Both the position numbers and the translations under genes were made by a program. Positions 10,490 through 23,848 of a stretch of 64,000 nucleotides of DNA are shown here, piece after piece. Numbering within the stretch: the first letter of the stretch is position 1; each line of letters begins with the position of its first letter. Under the pieces are notes generated by a model, which did no database searches, was not told where the DNA came from, and saw nothing but the letters and a program-made list of their open reading frames with translations. The DNA comes from Sporodiniella umbellata (Eukaryota > Mucoromycota > Mucoromycetes > Mucorales > Rhizopodaceae). The stretch lies in the NCBI GenBank assembly GCA_025677835.1, contig JAIXMR010000013.1, positions 186,001 through 250,000 of the forward strand. The letters are read 5' to 3'.

Positions 10490-12088
10490 CTAATAAGGAG
10501 GGTAGCCCGTGTTCGTAGGTGGATATCCTGAAGATGGGTAGGGACGTGGGTTCTCGTAGAAATTGCCTTGATGAGCAGCGTAAGGCATGTGTTGAGTTTC
10601 TGGGTAAGCGCCAGGTGGGTAATGTGTAGGTGGGTAATGTGTATGTCTAGGATCGGAAGGGTAGCCTAGAGACCAATGGGTGTTAACAAAAAGACATGTC
10701 ATATAAGAACCTACCTTGCTGAGGAGTATGTTTTGTATGGATTCCGGGGTGATAGGGTGAGGTAAGAAGAGATGTATTTGTACCTGTAGACTGAGGTGGG
10801 TTTGGCCCGTTCAAATAGGAGGATCCACCAGGATAGGAAACAGGTCTTGAATGAGTGGGTGGTCCGTTATGTGTAGGAGGTGAGCCTGATGTACTGTAGT
10901 GAGGTGCAGAGACGCCAGGTCCAGCATAAGAAGTAGGTCGGCTATACCCAGGATGTTGCAAAGAACCAGGTGTGGTTTGTGCAGAGGGATATCCAGTAGG
11001 GTAAGATGAGGGCTGTGTGTACGGATAGGGATTGGTGTAGCTCACAGGACGTGCTCCGGTGGGTGGCGGTGGTAAAGGTCGTTTATTACCAGGCTGTGCG
11101 TGGGAAGGCTGTGTAGATATAGGTTGCGCAGAAGGAGGATAGTAGGGATAGGCTTGCGGACAAGCTGAAGAAGACGGGTGAGAAACGTTGGTTGGATAGC
11201 CCGGAGGTATAACGGTTGCTGAAGAAGATATGGGTTGAGTGTGTGTTGCATAGCCTGAAGGTATGGGAGTTGCTGAAGGACGAGTGGTATTTGTTGGATA
11301 GCTGCCAGGTATAGGGTTTACTGAAGGCACATGATTACCGTAGCCGGCTGCTTTGTTGGGTTTTACTCCATAGCGTGTAGGCTGTCTTTTAGGTGGTGGT
11401 GCCTTTTTTTAAGAGAGAGAGAGGGGGGGGGATGGAAAGGTAAAGATCCAGTTATTTTTTTTTTTTTTTATGTTTGCTTACTGCAGAATAGAATGTCATT
11501 TCCAAGTAAATTTCACCCGCCTTTCGGTTTTTGAAATGCAGAGGAAACCAACCTAAAGGTGTTTGTCAGTTTTCCCTTTGCGTGGCCCAACAAGAGACTT
11601 ACCGTCTTGCTCTCCCTTTTCTAATACTTCAGTCAAATCCAAATCACATTCAGAAATCAAATCCTTTCTCTTTGAATCCTCATCGTAGACCTGCACTAAC
11701 ATTTCCTTCTTTTTCTCAGGAATAGGCATGTTCACCTGGTTCAATCTTTAGCTGGGCATACTCAAAGCAATTATTTGTTCTACCTGATCATCCCAAAGAG
11801 GGTGTTGGCCTCCTCTGTAGTCTGTTTTGGTCTGGGCCATGTGCTCTCCCACTCGAAAGATAACAAAAGGATCTTGTTTTCCTGCTACCTAAAACACCAA
11901 ATAAAAGTTTAAAGTGTGCTTCTTCGATAAGACCCTTTTGAGTTAGTACCTCGCGATTAGGTAGATTACGCTTTGAAACAATTCAAATCAGTCCAAACGC
12001 TTTATTTCCTTTTCTTGGTGGCAAAAGATATACTTACTGCTTTATAAGCAACGATTACAAGTTCGCCTACTATTCTTGGCTTTGACAT
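10490..12088 (-). CDS. C2-domain protein with Pro/Tyr-rich tail (Inn1/Fic1-like)
   Basis: Seven exons: 12038-12088, 11950-11970 (21 nt), 11784-11888, 11603-11735, 11482-11552, 10715-11402 and 10490-10665; 414 residues. Residues 1-128 form one C2 domain: start MSKPRIVGELVIVAYKA, then RNLPNREVAGKQDPFVIF, HPLWDDQ, LVQVYDEDSKRKD and the closing strand GWFPLHFKNRKAGEIYLEMT. The remainder is a low-complexity tail rich in Pro, Tyr, Ser, Thr and Gly, with PPPKR just after the C2 domain and repeated YPP/SYP-type motifs. An N-terminal C2 plus a long proline-rich tail is the layout of fungal Inn1/Fic1 cytokinesis proteins, whose tails bind SH3 proteins; that assignment is inference from architecture. 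Only some of the Ca-binding aspartates are visible, so calcium binding is unclear. The gene lies next to a three-SH3 gene on the same strand. Confidence 0.88.
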
Positions 12089-12746
12089 TTCTTTTTTTTT
12101 TTTTTTTTGTTCAAAAGAAAGAGGTGGCGAGGCTGAGATTGTTTTATTTTGATCTTGCACGCACTACATCCATAAAAAAAATAGGTTACCAATCAGATTT
12201 TTTTTTTTTTTGTTGAGATCGCATATCTTTAAGCATATCTTAGTTATCTAAAGAACAAGGCTATGAAGGTCAACGTATACTTTTCTAAAAGTTTTTCTCT
12301 GTCTTCTCTTATTATAGAGTAGGTCGCGTTTCTAGTGTTTTGTCATGGATTTTAACACCCTGAAGGGGAAGAGTACAGTGCCTCCAACAAGTCAATCCAA
12401 GCCAACGCCACTTAACAGCTACGAATGATGTCATTGGCCAACCAAGACTGATGTCGTTAGCCAATCAAAGCTAGTTTTTTATTTTTAGAAAACGTTTTGA
12501 ACGATAGATTGGATTGCTTGGCAGAGACGTTGTAACAAACAAGCAGTGGCTACCATCTTTATTTATAGCTTTTGGAGAGATGGTTATCAGAATGTGACCT
12601 TTTTTTTTTTAAAAAAAAATCCAATAGGCAACTAAACAGCCATTATAAATGGTTGATAAGCTTTGCTCTCAACAAGTAGTTTTGGAATAAGAATACAGCA
12701 AGAAAAAAAAAAAAAAGTAGATTTATTATTATTATAGAGTGATGTT
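12089..12746. other. intergenic, upstream of the C2 gene and downstream of the DOCK gene
   Basis: No gene seen. It contains a T10A9 step at 12601-12619 and a CCAAT-like duplicated phrase (GCCAACCAAGACTGATGTCGT followed by GCCAATCAAAGC) near 12430-12472. It probably holds the C2-gene promoter and the DOCK 3' UTR. Confidence 0.5.
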
Positions 12747-15700
12747 TTATAGCTGTGGTTTTCCTAGAGGAGAGGTGGGAATGCCCGACACAGCAATATT
12801 TGATTGTACACCCGATATGCTAGGTAGTTTTCTACGAGACTTTTTACGCAGTGACATCTTCAACGTATGCGAAAAGCTTTCTGCTCTTGATGTACTAGCA
12901 TTTTCAAAGGCAAACGTATGAAATGGTGAGTTAGGGGAATGTCCCGGAGATCCTTCGACAACAGAGCCTCTGATCGAAAATGCACGACTAACTGACGACC
13001 CAAATGGAAGGATAGGAGGGCTTGATATACCAAATGACTGACTGTTTTGTCGAGGTGAAAGCTGAAGGGTCAGATCTTGTGCACTGTCGCTATGTAAAAC
13101 AGACTTGTTTTGGCCATCCATTATTTTAAGCTTAGGAGGTATAGCACTGCTCTTATTTTCCTTTAAGTATTTGATTTCTTCGGCAAAGTTTTTATAAAAA
13201 ACTGTTGATAGTGATTTTATAGTTAAATAAGAATGAACGCATATGTTTTATAGACTTACATTCAGTTATAGTAGCATGGAATGGTCTCATATCTTGACTA
13301 ACTAGTTTGTCATGCGTTCTTAAACAAATGCTGATAATACGGACCTAAAAGATTGTTTAGAGCTTAAAAGGATAACTAAAAGTCTATCAAAAAGCTTTAC
13401 TTGGTTGTAAATGGCCTCCTTAAGTCTTTGGATCCATGAGTGCATTGTTGGGTTTTTGTTCCAGTATTCCTCACTAAGGAAAGCCTTTTTATATAAAGGA
13501 ATACCGCCATTCACAGGAGCATCTACAGCGCCATTAAGCGACATGGAAAATGGGTTTATATTTGTAGGTTGTGTTGTAGCAGAGGTTCGACAGGCTGAGT
13601 ATTTTTTTTCGAGTGATTTCAATTCCTCATTCTTATTTTCTACAGCCATGACAGCGTTTTCAATAGGAGATACTTCTTGACACCGTACTGATGCAATCTT
13701 AGATCTTCTAACAATATTAGGGAATCTATCTTCACATGTGAAGTCTATCTTTTCAGTCCATAGATGAAGAAAATCGGATTCAGGCTGTTTTTCTTCATCT
13801 ATTTTAGCACCTTCTTTAACAATTGGTCGAGAGAAAGAAAATCTAGAGACAGAATTGTATGAGTAGTACTTTTTGATGCTGTCAGGGGCGTGCGGGTTAG
13901 AAAGACAAGCGATAGCAGTTGTATCTGGGATAGGAACAACTGGAGTAATTTGTAGATATTGACCATCCAAAGATATCTCGAGCTCTTTTAACTGTTCTTC
14001 TTGTAATAAGGCTACATTGGCTAATTTGTTGGGAAGCAATTGTGCATTGGGATGTCTGTTTTGCATTCTTTCTACAAATGAGGTCATTTTTTCCCATTCC
14101 AGACCACGGTATATGTACTGGTGATTTCTGCTACCAGGCGGAAATCCACGTCCATAAAACCCAACACGAAAGTATTCGTTGTAACATCTATCTTTTTTCA
14201 CTACATTATCGACCAAGATAGCTTGGCGTTGAAGTATTTCGGAAAGCTTGGTGTAGTTATATACGTTGTTTTCATATTCGAACGCCAGTTCTTTACACAG
14301 GTCTACACAAATCTCCCAGGCATTACCTTGCTCTAAGTAGGATATCATTTTCATATAAAGTGCTTCCTTTCTTTCAAACGAGCTTTGTGAGGGGAGTTTT
14401 AGATCCGGAACCTCAGGAAGTTTGTTTGTTGTGTCCCACAAAAGAAGATTGGCGTGGAATCTTAGAGTAAGTGCTGCTTCGACATAGCTATTGCTCTCTA
14501 TATGAAGCTCGACAAGCTGATGTACATATTTAATATAAATCTCTTCTCGTTCGATCACTTGGATAAATTTCATTAACTTTAAAGTTGCAGTAATACGCTC
14601 ATCCATAAACTCTTCATCCAGTGGCAAGTTTCTTATTTGAAGCAAAATACCCAAAAAGGTGCATAAAGAATCCACAGACCTTTTGCCAGTAGCTATCAAT
14701 TCTGATCGGCTGTCTGCTTGCAAACGATCTTCCAATGCACGGTTTAGTTCAACAGCCATTTTTTCTTTTAATTGTTCATCGCCTTTGTTTTCAGACATAA
14801 TCAGACGATCCAATGTTCCAATAAGTACATGTTGAATATGAATGAGTTCTCCACAAGAATAGAGTTCTAGAGCAATAATATCAGCAATAACAGTAAACGC
14901 ACTGAGTCGAACACGGCCATGAAAGGTTAAGCTCACAGAGCATAGTGCGCTTAGGATGTGATAGGATAGATCAGCTTGTAGGAAGGATATGTCAATCTTG
15001 TTTAAGTCTTCAGAAGTATCTTCTTCATCTATTGAAGAAAGTGGAATCTCTTCGGTAGGACCGATTCTAATGCTGTGTCGAGGACTATACCAACTGTCAC
15101 TATTTTTAGACTCATTTCCGTCTTCTTCTGAAAAAGCCATACTTTTTCTAAACAAATCGTCTGAAAAGTAATTATGCTCGTGAATCATTGAAGCACTTCT
15201 GTTTGGGATTTGGCAGGCTCCGTTATGAAGAGTAGGATTATAATCACTTCCAAAATAGTCATTAAAAAGCGGTATAGACGGCTTATTGTTGCGATCATCC
15301 AATTGTGTTTCGTGTTGATGAATTGTCCGACGCTGCATTGCTTTTTGCTTTTTTGAAAGTTCCCACAAAGACAGAAACGTTTTGGCTCCCACCTCCCCTT
15401 GTATGTTTCCTGTCATCTTCCAGACAGCGCGTTGTTCTTGAGGCGGCATCTGAGATAGCTCAAGAGCTGAACTGCCAACTACCCTCAAAAATCCTACAAA
15501 ATACACTCGCCAGAGTAATAGTGCAGATTTTTGTTCTTTAAATGTCTTGGTGTTCTTAGCCTCCTGCTCCTCACTCAATTCAAAGTCATCGTCATAGGCC
15601 AAAAGAACAGCTTCAGATGGAATATAGACTGGCATTTCCAAAATTTCTTTGATTGGCTCTAATACGTGACAGAGTACAGTCTGATGGGCAATGGTATTCA

Positions 15701-18700
15701 AATTTAGCCATTCAGCTGGTAGTTTACGCCCCTCTTTTGTTTGATCTTCTTCGCTAAGAGCAGGACATTCTGTTGACAAATTGGCCTCTTCCTGTGTCCT
15801 AATGTTGTCACCAAATAGCATAGCTATACATGTGTATATAACTTTACGCAAGAATTCAGATGTTTTTTCAACACCTTCTTGCTCTGTCTTATTTTTTAAG
15901 AACTTTAGCCACTGTTGTCTAGGAGTTAAATAGAAAAGCTCTAGCATAACTACTGTAAGGTCCAACAAACCAGTACTAATCATTGCAGCATGCTCTGTGC
16001 TAATGGATTGATCAAACTCGTTGGATTTAGTTTGGAAAGGGTATGATGCAGGAAAAGGAAAAGTCGGTGAGGAGTTGAGGGCCTGCAATATGACTGTAAA
16101 CTTTGACTTGTCTGTGTTATTATTAGGGTTATGAGTTGATCTTAAAGGTACATTGCTACTACTAATTGGAGATTCTAGATTGGCTTCTGATATTTGATTT
16201 CTACTGTTGATTGAACCCCCCCTTTCCCTTGGTGTACTTGAAGGTTGTCTTGTGTTAGATGGCAGTTTGGTTTGGGTATCAGTTGCTTTGTTGGATGCAC
16301 CAGATATATGTAGTGCTTGGACAGTAAGCATTTGTAAGTCTTTGTAGGCGTTCAGTAGCTGAGGCAATAGCTCTAAGGCAGCTCCAGTGATTACAGCCAA
16401 GTCTTTTTCTGAGTTTTCCAATGATGCAGAAGTCATCTCGTCTTCCAAACTTGTTGTTGCAAGCGATGTGGGTCGCGACAAGTTGGTGAAAGATAAGGAT
16501 GCGTTTGCTGAGGATATTCCGGACTGAGTCATACCTACTGATTTTCTTAACTTGTCCATTATTTCGCTCATAACAGTAAGAGACAATCGCATATTTTCAA
16601 TCCACTGTGCTCTAGGGAGACGAATTTGTTGATGGTCAGGATCTGGCGACGATTGCTCATGCTTGGAGAATATCACATCTTTTGCCGTTGCCATGTAAGA
16701 GTTAAGCCATACTCTAATCCAGCGAAATACGTTTTTAGTAAGTTCTAATCGGCAGGCAGGATCATTAAAAACAGGACCTCTGACAATATTCAAAATCATG
16801 GAAAGTTTGAATCCGACGAGACGTCCCGTTACATGTGAGCATGCGTCGACAAAAGTAGCAGCTATAGCGACTATTTCATGAGGAGGAAATATCATGCGAA
16901 GCTCGGCCAAAATGTCAGCAAAATGTTGAAGAGTTAATGTCTGTGTTCCTATCATAGCGCTAGGTTGATCTGGTCTCATAATACCCTGAATAGCTTTCAG
17001 CAATGTATAAATGTCGTCTTTAAATGCGACATCGCGAGATTGACGCTCTTCTGCGTCCTCTTTATGTTGCTGGCAGAGTCTAGATCGAACTATGAATCGA
17101 AACAAATAATCCCAAGCCTTCATACTACTTCGTAACAGTTTAGCCTTGGGGGCATCGCTGAGGTTTTTGCACAGCCGATTTAAGCTTTTGAGCAGTTCGT
17201 CAAACGTAGTCTCTTCAGCAGGAGAGTAGCTATAGTTTTGCAGATCGCCAGACTCTTGTCTTTGCTGTTGATGTTTTTCATACTCTTGCAAGGAAAACCT
17301 GTTCTCGATATACACATCTAAAACAGGCCCAAAGTTACTGAATCTTCGATCCTGTACGATACCCAACACCCAGATAATTGCAGCCAGTGCATTGTCTTTA
17401 ATATTATCAGCCATTTCTTTAGAGATACATGGATCATGCTCATACACTAAAATATCAAACAGGGCATCAAAAATATCTCCCAAAAACTTGACAACTTCAA
17501 CTTCTCCAATAAACGTGAATTCGTCCAAAATAGATAGCAGTTCATTGACACCTTCTACACTCTCCTCGATGAGAGATCTCCAGTTCAGCAATCTTACAAG
17601 TGTTTTATTTTGCGTGAAACGGGTTGAGCATAAAAATGTTGACAGTGTAACAGTGTCTCGAAGCAAAGAGAGTTTAGGAAAGCTTTGCTGTACTGATGTT
17701 GAGCCAGAGAAAGTAGAGTTGATGTCACTCATACTTGATGCCTGAAGAGATCCAGGTATACTTTTCAGGCTATGCTCTGAAGGAGAGCTATGTTGTCCTA
17801 TTTTTCGGGATGATGACGCACGAGTCTTTGTCGCTAGTTCCATACTCTGCATATTTGAAGGAGCAGAGGATTTCGATAGCCACGACACATTATCAAAATA
17901 GGCACGGGGATTAGAGGATGCACGGTCGTATTTGTAGAGATGCAATGTATGTACTCCGTCTGCAACAAAATCTCGATGGAGAGGAGGTAAACATAAAGGT
18001 AAAAATCCCATAGCAAGGATTTTTTCACCTCCACCTGAGTGAGGAGAGTCCCCTGATTGATGAGCTTGTGTTAAACCGGTATAATGACTGCTTCTGTGTT
18101 TGACAGTTAGGAAGATATGAGATCGTTCCCACTGATACAGGCTGTTCATACTGATCTTTATCATCTCGCCCCAGGTAGGGCGAAGCTCGTGATAAAATAC
18201 TGTGCTTTCCCAGTAGGCAGTAGGGCTAGTACCAGAACCAGAAGATATAGCACTTTCAATTACTTCTCCTGTTTTGTTGTCTCGTATGCACATTGTGACT
18301 TGAATATTCCTTGATCTTCCAAATTGCGCAAAATCGCCGGAAGCTAAAGTAATGTAGAGCTCGTTTCGATTATCGTCAGGGAAAACAGCATCTGCAAACC
18401 CTAACCTCAACGTGTGAGGTACACCATGTAGTATAGCTGTATTTGCTTTCAGGACCTCATCCAGTTGACCATAAAATGTACGAAGGGAGACTCGAACCAT
18501 TTCTGCTCTTGTGTTTTTGGCAAACTCCTTATTGTTATCAAAAATAATATCCTCATGAAGTGTAGAATAATTTGATTCTGTTACAGCAGTATAGATTGGC
18601 ATCTTATGGTCGAGTAAGGAGGGCTGCTGAGTTGAAGTTGAAGATGTTGTAGAGGTATTTGTATCAGATTGAAGCAGGATAGAGCTTAATTTCAAAGTAG

Positions 18701-20315
18701 CACAACCAAAAGGTCTTCTGCACATATTTGATAAACCTAATGCATTAGGCTGCTTTTGTATCGATTGATGTTTGTTGGAGTGAAAGATGTATGGAGCATG
18801 TGAGCCAACAGAGCCAAAATACTCTTTTTCTGTAAATTTCAACCCCCCTAATCGGATGATGTGGCATACCAAATACACATTGTCCAGCAAATCGTGAGTA
18901 GAGAGATCAGCAAAAACTGTTTGCAGTTTTCCTATCTGGCTTTCATCTTTTGGCATGCCCTGGTGATTCAGTATGACAACAAATTGCTCAGTGATATACT
19001 TTTTATCGGAGGCAGAATAGAGCGTGAAATAAAGTTCAGTAAATTCGCCAGGCTGACATATATGAGCAACACATGCTTTGAATTCAAAAAATAGGTGATA
19101 AAATTTAGCTCCTTTTTGGTGGGGTTGCTTTTCAAGTACACTTGCAACTACAGTAGAGGGACTGGTGCCTGGGGAAACTGAAGAAGTTGAAGAGTGAATA
19201 GTATTGATGGTAGTGGAGCTACTGTTTGCTCCTTCATTGAGCACGTCCTGCTTTAAAGGCGAGCTTGCCGCGGTTATTGGTATTGTTGGTGTTAAAGAGG
19301 CGCTCATATTTGGTATTGTTGCTGCAATTTTCCAGTGCATTTTATAAATAGTGCTTAGAGAAGTATTGGTCGCGTCCAGCACGTATCCTTTTTCAGGATG
19401 TCGAACAATCATTTTCTGATTCCTTTCCAAATTGCTTTCAACCATTCTATGAATGATGCCTTTTCGAAGTTTAAACAGTTCTTCTCGGGATAAAGCTTGA
19501 TCCAATAGTTGCCTTCGTGCCTGAAATAAGTAGTTGATATCATCTTTTACTGCATGGAATGAGGTATAATCTCTCTTTTTTGCGTAGGTATAAAGCAAAC
19601 TGTTCCATTCACTCACACAAGCTGCAATCTCATCTACTAAAGGCTCAGAGCTTCCGGTGATAGTCGACTGATCGAACCTTGCGAGTGGTAGTGCAGGTGG
19701 GGGTATATGGGTATGATCCAATTTTTTGAAATCCGGTTCCTGGTGTTCCAAATTAAGCTCGCTAAAGCTGCCAGGACGAATTGGTGCGTTACTATCAATT
19801 GGAATATTCAAAGTTGCTTTGGACTGAATATAGGACTCTGATAATGACCTAGGGATATTCGCTAGTGTTGGAATCTTGTTTACAGGCTCGTCTGTTGAAT
19901 CACGCATTTGTAAAAAGGGGAGTGACACTTCAGATTCGTAAGAATCAATTTCAATGTATTCTTTAATTTGCACATGAGAGCGAGGAAAGCATCCAATTGG
20001 TGCCTCATTAGGTTTTTTTCCTTCTTCCAAAGCACACAAAACGTAACCCCGAAACCATTGTCCCTGCTGCTCAACAATAAATAACTCGTCTCCTACTTCA
20101 AGAGAAACAAAATGGCTATAGTCCTCAGGATCTGTCGAAGCTTGCTGTTCAGCAATGTTTAAAGACGAAGAAGTGAATATTGAAGAATCATCCAAAACTG
20201 AAGCGTTTGACGACGGGTTGCTAGGTAAACCAGGTCTCTGAGGAGCCATGTTTGATGGGAAAAAAGGATATATGGCAACACCATGCGCTATCTTTGGCAG
20301 TGGTAACCACTTCAT
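12747..20315 (-). CDS. DOCK-family guanine nucleotide exchange factor
   Basis: Three exons: 13401-20315 (2,305 codons without an intron), 13260-13344 and 12747-13201; 2,484 residues. The N-terminus (MKWLPLPKIAHGVAIYPFF) matches the start of a DOCK SH3 domain. The domain then has a ~40-residue insertion before its second half (DELFIVEQQGQWFRGYVL, GCFPRSHV). DHR-1, the C2-like lipid-binding domain, lies around 645-795 (ELYITLASGDFAQFGRSRN; IFLTVKHRSSHYTG; HTLHLYKYD). An alpha-solenoid middle and DHR-2 (about 1900-2350: NHQYIYRGLEWEKM, RFSFSRPIVKEG) follow, then a Ser-rich tail. DOCK DHR-2 domains load GTP on Rac/Cdc42, usually with an ELMO partner (yeast Dck1-Lmo1), at the cell cortex. The start is chosen because the SH3 begins there. 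The basic phrase KKSRRKLPS near the C-terminus may bind membrane. Confidence 0.95.
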
Positions 20316-21674
20316 AACTATTGATAATCATTATGTAAGTTTTAGGTTTATAAAATATTTTGAGTATTCATACCTTATTTGCCAAGCAAAAGCACTTAAT
20401 CAAAGGAGAAAAGGAGAAGAACAAAAAAAAAAAGTAGAGGTTGTTCAAGTAACTCATTGGCTGACTTTAAATATTTTATTTGGCTTCAGGATTTATAGCA
20501 CATTTTGTTTCTCTCGAAAAGGCTTGTACATATCAAGTGGTCGGAAAATTGTCTTGATCTGACAAACAACTCTATTAATGCTGTATTTCAATTAAATGTG
20601 CTTGCTTAATGTTATGATCTATAGCCAGGTCTTAGTTTTGAGCTAAATCCAATGTAATAAATTATTGAAATTATTCACATTATTAGCTTTCTGTTTCACC
20701 AATTTTTTCTTTTTTTTAAAAAAAAAAAGAAAAACCTTTTATTTTAGTTACCTTTGGCTCAAAAAGACCCTTTTTCTTTCTCCCGTCTCGAAAACAAAGT
20801 ATATCAAGTATCGGTATGCGATCTTTAAAACAGTAAGTTTTAAACAGAGAACCAAGGGCGTGTTTTTCTATTTAGCCTACAGTGTATCGTATTAGGACTC
20901 AGACATTGAAAGGCTTACAATCATGTTTGAGCTTATTTCTTTTTTTTTTTTTTAAAAAAAAAAGTATAAAAAAGAGCGCATACGCGTACCTTTTATATGA
21001 TCATTATATACGCTCGTCATAGCCTAGAGAAGAACATAGCTCCCGACTTTAAATTCGAAGAGCTTATTAAAAGCAATCTCATCGAGAAAAACCTTTTTAA
21101 GGTAACTAAATCAGTGCCTTTAACTGTCGCAACTAGAAATTGTAGAAGGGACAAGGCCATGTTAAGTCGGTATCTGATACTCTCATAAAGCTCTTGCCTG
21201 TTTATTTTTATTTTTATTTTTTGTTCGCCTTGTACCGCTCTTTGTAAGTAAAATGTTAAGTGTACCTGGTTTTGGAGAATATTAGTTTTCATAGTGCTTT
21301 TACTTACCCTTAGAAGAGGAAGACAGTTACATGGCACTAAAAACACAACAAACACATCCTTTACAGAACTACATTTCGTCTTTACATCGCCGTCCAAAAC
21401 GCGGATTTTCCTCAAAAAGTAAAGAGTCTAAGCATGAAACCAATTGTTCGGCCTTATTCACACTTTAATCTATAGAGAGGGAAGCAAATTTTCTTCCGCA
21501 AGTTTCTTTTCTTAACAAACTAACGCACAATTTGGCAAAATACTCCATGTCTTTCGACAGCGAAACATTTTGTGCGTCATTTCAAAAAGCAAAGTCGCTG
21601 GTTTTGAATTTGGAGTTGTGCAAAAAAACGGTACCTTCAATAATGATGTCGGCTGATTCAAAAGCAAGGTCGTA
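20316..21674. other. intergenic upstream of DOCK, no gene supported
   Basis: AT-rich with two poly(T)/poly(A) steps (about 20710-20728 and 20940-20963). Short open frames have no recognisable domain. It probably contains the DOCK promoter and the DNA flanking the inverted-repeat structure. Confidence 0.5.
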
Positions 21675-22078
21675 TTTTTACAAACATTCAAATCAATATG
21701 CAACCGTTCTATGAGGACGAGTAAAGACGTGTTGGTGATTAATACGAAACTGAACTGATGGATCTTACAGTTGAAGAGAGGCTTTTTGCCATCGAAACAA
21801 TAAGTTCTCGTACTCAATTTTTTCAAAGTAAGCTTCCAGAGAGACCTCCTAAGGCTGCACTGCATCCTGTTAGAGTTGAAAGGAATTGTGCTGATATATA
21901 GAGCTCTGCAGCAAGCAAAATTATGCATTTTACTTTGACAACCAAAAAAACTGGATTCTTTCATTTGTTTTTTTTTTTTTTTTTTTTTTTTTTTTAGTAA
22001 AAGTCTTATTGCTTCGGCTGGCGCGACACCATTAAGCATTCATATACGTGCAGCTCAGAGATGGGTCAAACGCTATTA
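21675..22078 (+). repeat. left arm of 404-bp perfect inverted repeat
   Basis: It is an exact reverse complement of 24684-25087 by eye, including a T tract of 28 nt at the same place in both copies. The arm carries the 5' part of the transposase remnant, including the helix-turn-helix segment up to RAAQRWVKRYY. No TA or other target duplication is obvious at its outer edge. Confidence 0.9.
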
Positions 22079-23020
22079 TCAAAATCCTGGAAGCATTTTT
22101 TGAGAGAGAAAAGAATTCAGGATGACACCTTATTCTTGAAGATAAGTATAAGCAATTTCTTTTAAATTGCATTGATGAGAATCCTTCTGCTGTTTTAACT
22201 GAAGCGGCGGAAGGTTTAACGCAAAACTTTGTAGATCTTGATGTCTCTCGTAGTACTGTCTGTAACTTCAGGACAGCACAGTGTAGTTTATCCATTAAAC
22301 AAGCGCAGTTTCAGCCTGAAGAGCAGAGATATGATTGGGTCCAAAAAACTGTGTCTTTCTTGATGAATCAGCCTTTCGTGTTAAGTTGAAACAGGGTATT
22401 GTTTGGTCGGAGAAGGGGACACCTGCTATGGTTATAGTGCCTGTGACTAAAGCAAGAGCAACGTCCATTTTAGGTGCAATGTCTGTCCTTAGCTTAATCA
22501 GTGTTCTCTTGCAAGTTTCAAAACACATTAAAAAGAAAAAGTTTGAGTGTGAGACTGGCGCTTATAGCACAGAAATAGTGACAAGAGAGTGTCTAAGCTT
22601 TTTAAAAGTCACTCTTGATAGGTATTAAGAAGTGAAAGGGCACTATCTTGTCATGGACAGTGCTCCAATCCATAGCTCAACTAACATAGAAAAACACATT
22701 CGCTTTCGGAAATACCGATTTGTTCATCTTCCTCCATGTTCTCCTGAGCTAAATGCAACTGAATATTTCTAGTCAGTTGCCAAGAATAAAGTTAGACGAA
22801 ATAAGCTTCGGAAAAAGAATCGCTCAAGACTAAAATCAATGAGGCGTGCGATAGTTTATATTTAAGCAATTCCAAAATTCGTATATCTCATCCTGCCAAG
22901 TGTTTTGGCAAGTGCCTCAACAACAAGAGGCTGTAGAATCGGTCAGTCATTTCGTAAAATTGAACTGAATACAGCTATAGCGCGACAGGATGACTGTCTT
23001 GGGGAGTGTAAAACGGTGTA
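21758..23020 (+). pseudogene. degraded DDE transposase (IS630/Tc1-mariner superfamily)
   Basis: Fragments in shifting frames give a recognisable transposase: a start-like segment MDLTVEERLFAIETI, an HTH end (AAQRWVKRYYQNPGSIF), a linker (NPSAVLTEAAEGL, DVSRSTVCNF), the first catalytic block VFLDESAF, the second VMDSAPIHS and the third LPPCSPELNATEYF followed by a stop where a Trp codon is usual. The coding frame is broken by a 28-nt T tract, at least two frame changes (near 22100-22125 and 22340) and in-frame stops (near 22627 and 22770). It therefore cannot make an active enzyme. A short tandem ACGGTGTAA repeat lies just after it (about 23012-23030). The element is old judging by its decay, which contrasts with the perfect identity of the flanking arms. 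Confidence 0.85.
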
Positions 23021-23848
23021 AACGGTGTAAGCGATGTCAATCTTTGGTTGGCTGAAAATTTAAGAGGTGTTAGCGGGCTTAAAACTGGCCCGATGCTCTT
23101 GAAGTATTTTCCACAGTTTTGCCATGACGTCCACCGAAAAAAATAACCAAGAGAATGATAGTAGTAAATGAATTTATATTTCTCTTTTATCAATCGTCTA
23201 GATTATTTAGTAGTAAGCAAAGATCTTCTTATGTTTAGACTACTATCGGATCAGTTACCTAGAACAGATATATTAAGCAAATCCATACTAAAAACATTAT
23301 CTGTGATTGATATTATCACCTCGGGTTTGTTGAATGTCCCAACGGGAACTTATACAACCGCAAGCACTGAATGAGATAACGGCGCCTGTAGCGGTATTCT
23401 GTATATTCCTTGCCTGGTCATTCAAAACTCGTTACTACTAATTCTGGTGGAGGTGTAGTCGATCGTGAATGAAGCTTTTATGGAACATGTAAGAGTTGTG
23501 TCTTCAAACAAGAAAGGGGAAGAGCCGAAAAGGTTCAGGTTCGGATCGACACAACTTTCGAAAGTAGTAGTGTGGCGTTAAGGACTTGTAAAGGAACTTC
23601 GGGACAATAGATCTTACGGACAAAGCGAATATGCAAGAGCGAGACAAAAGATTAAATAAAAAGAAACAGAATAGACGGATAGTCTAGGAGGGAATACTTG
23701 AATAGTAAAAAAATATGTAATAGTTTTCTGTTTGTTTATTGAGTGAATTAGACAAAGAGTATAAATACTCTTTGATGAAGTAAAAGAATTTTCAAACAAA
23801 TCAAATTTCCAAGATGGAATACAGTCATAGATTAATATATTAAACATC
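23021..23848. other. spacer between transposase remnant and the unrecognised gene
   Basis: A short open frame at 23168-23374 (68 codons, no known domain) is present. It may be chance or a decayed exon. Nothing else is recognisable. Confidence 0.4.
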
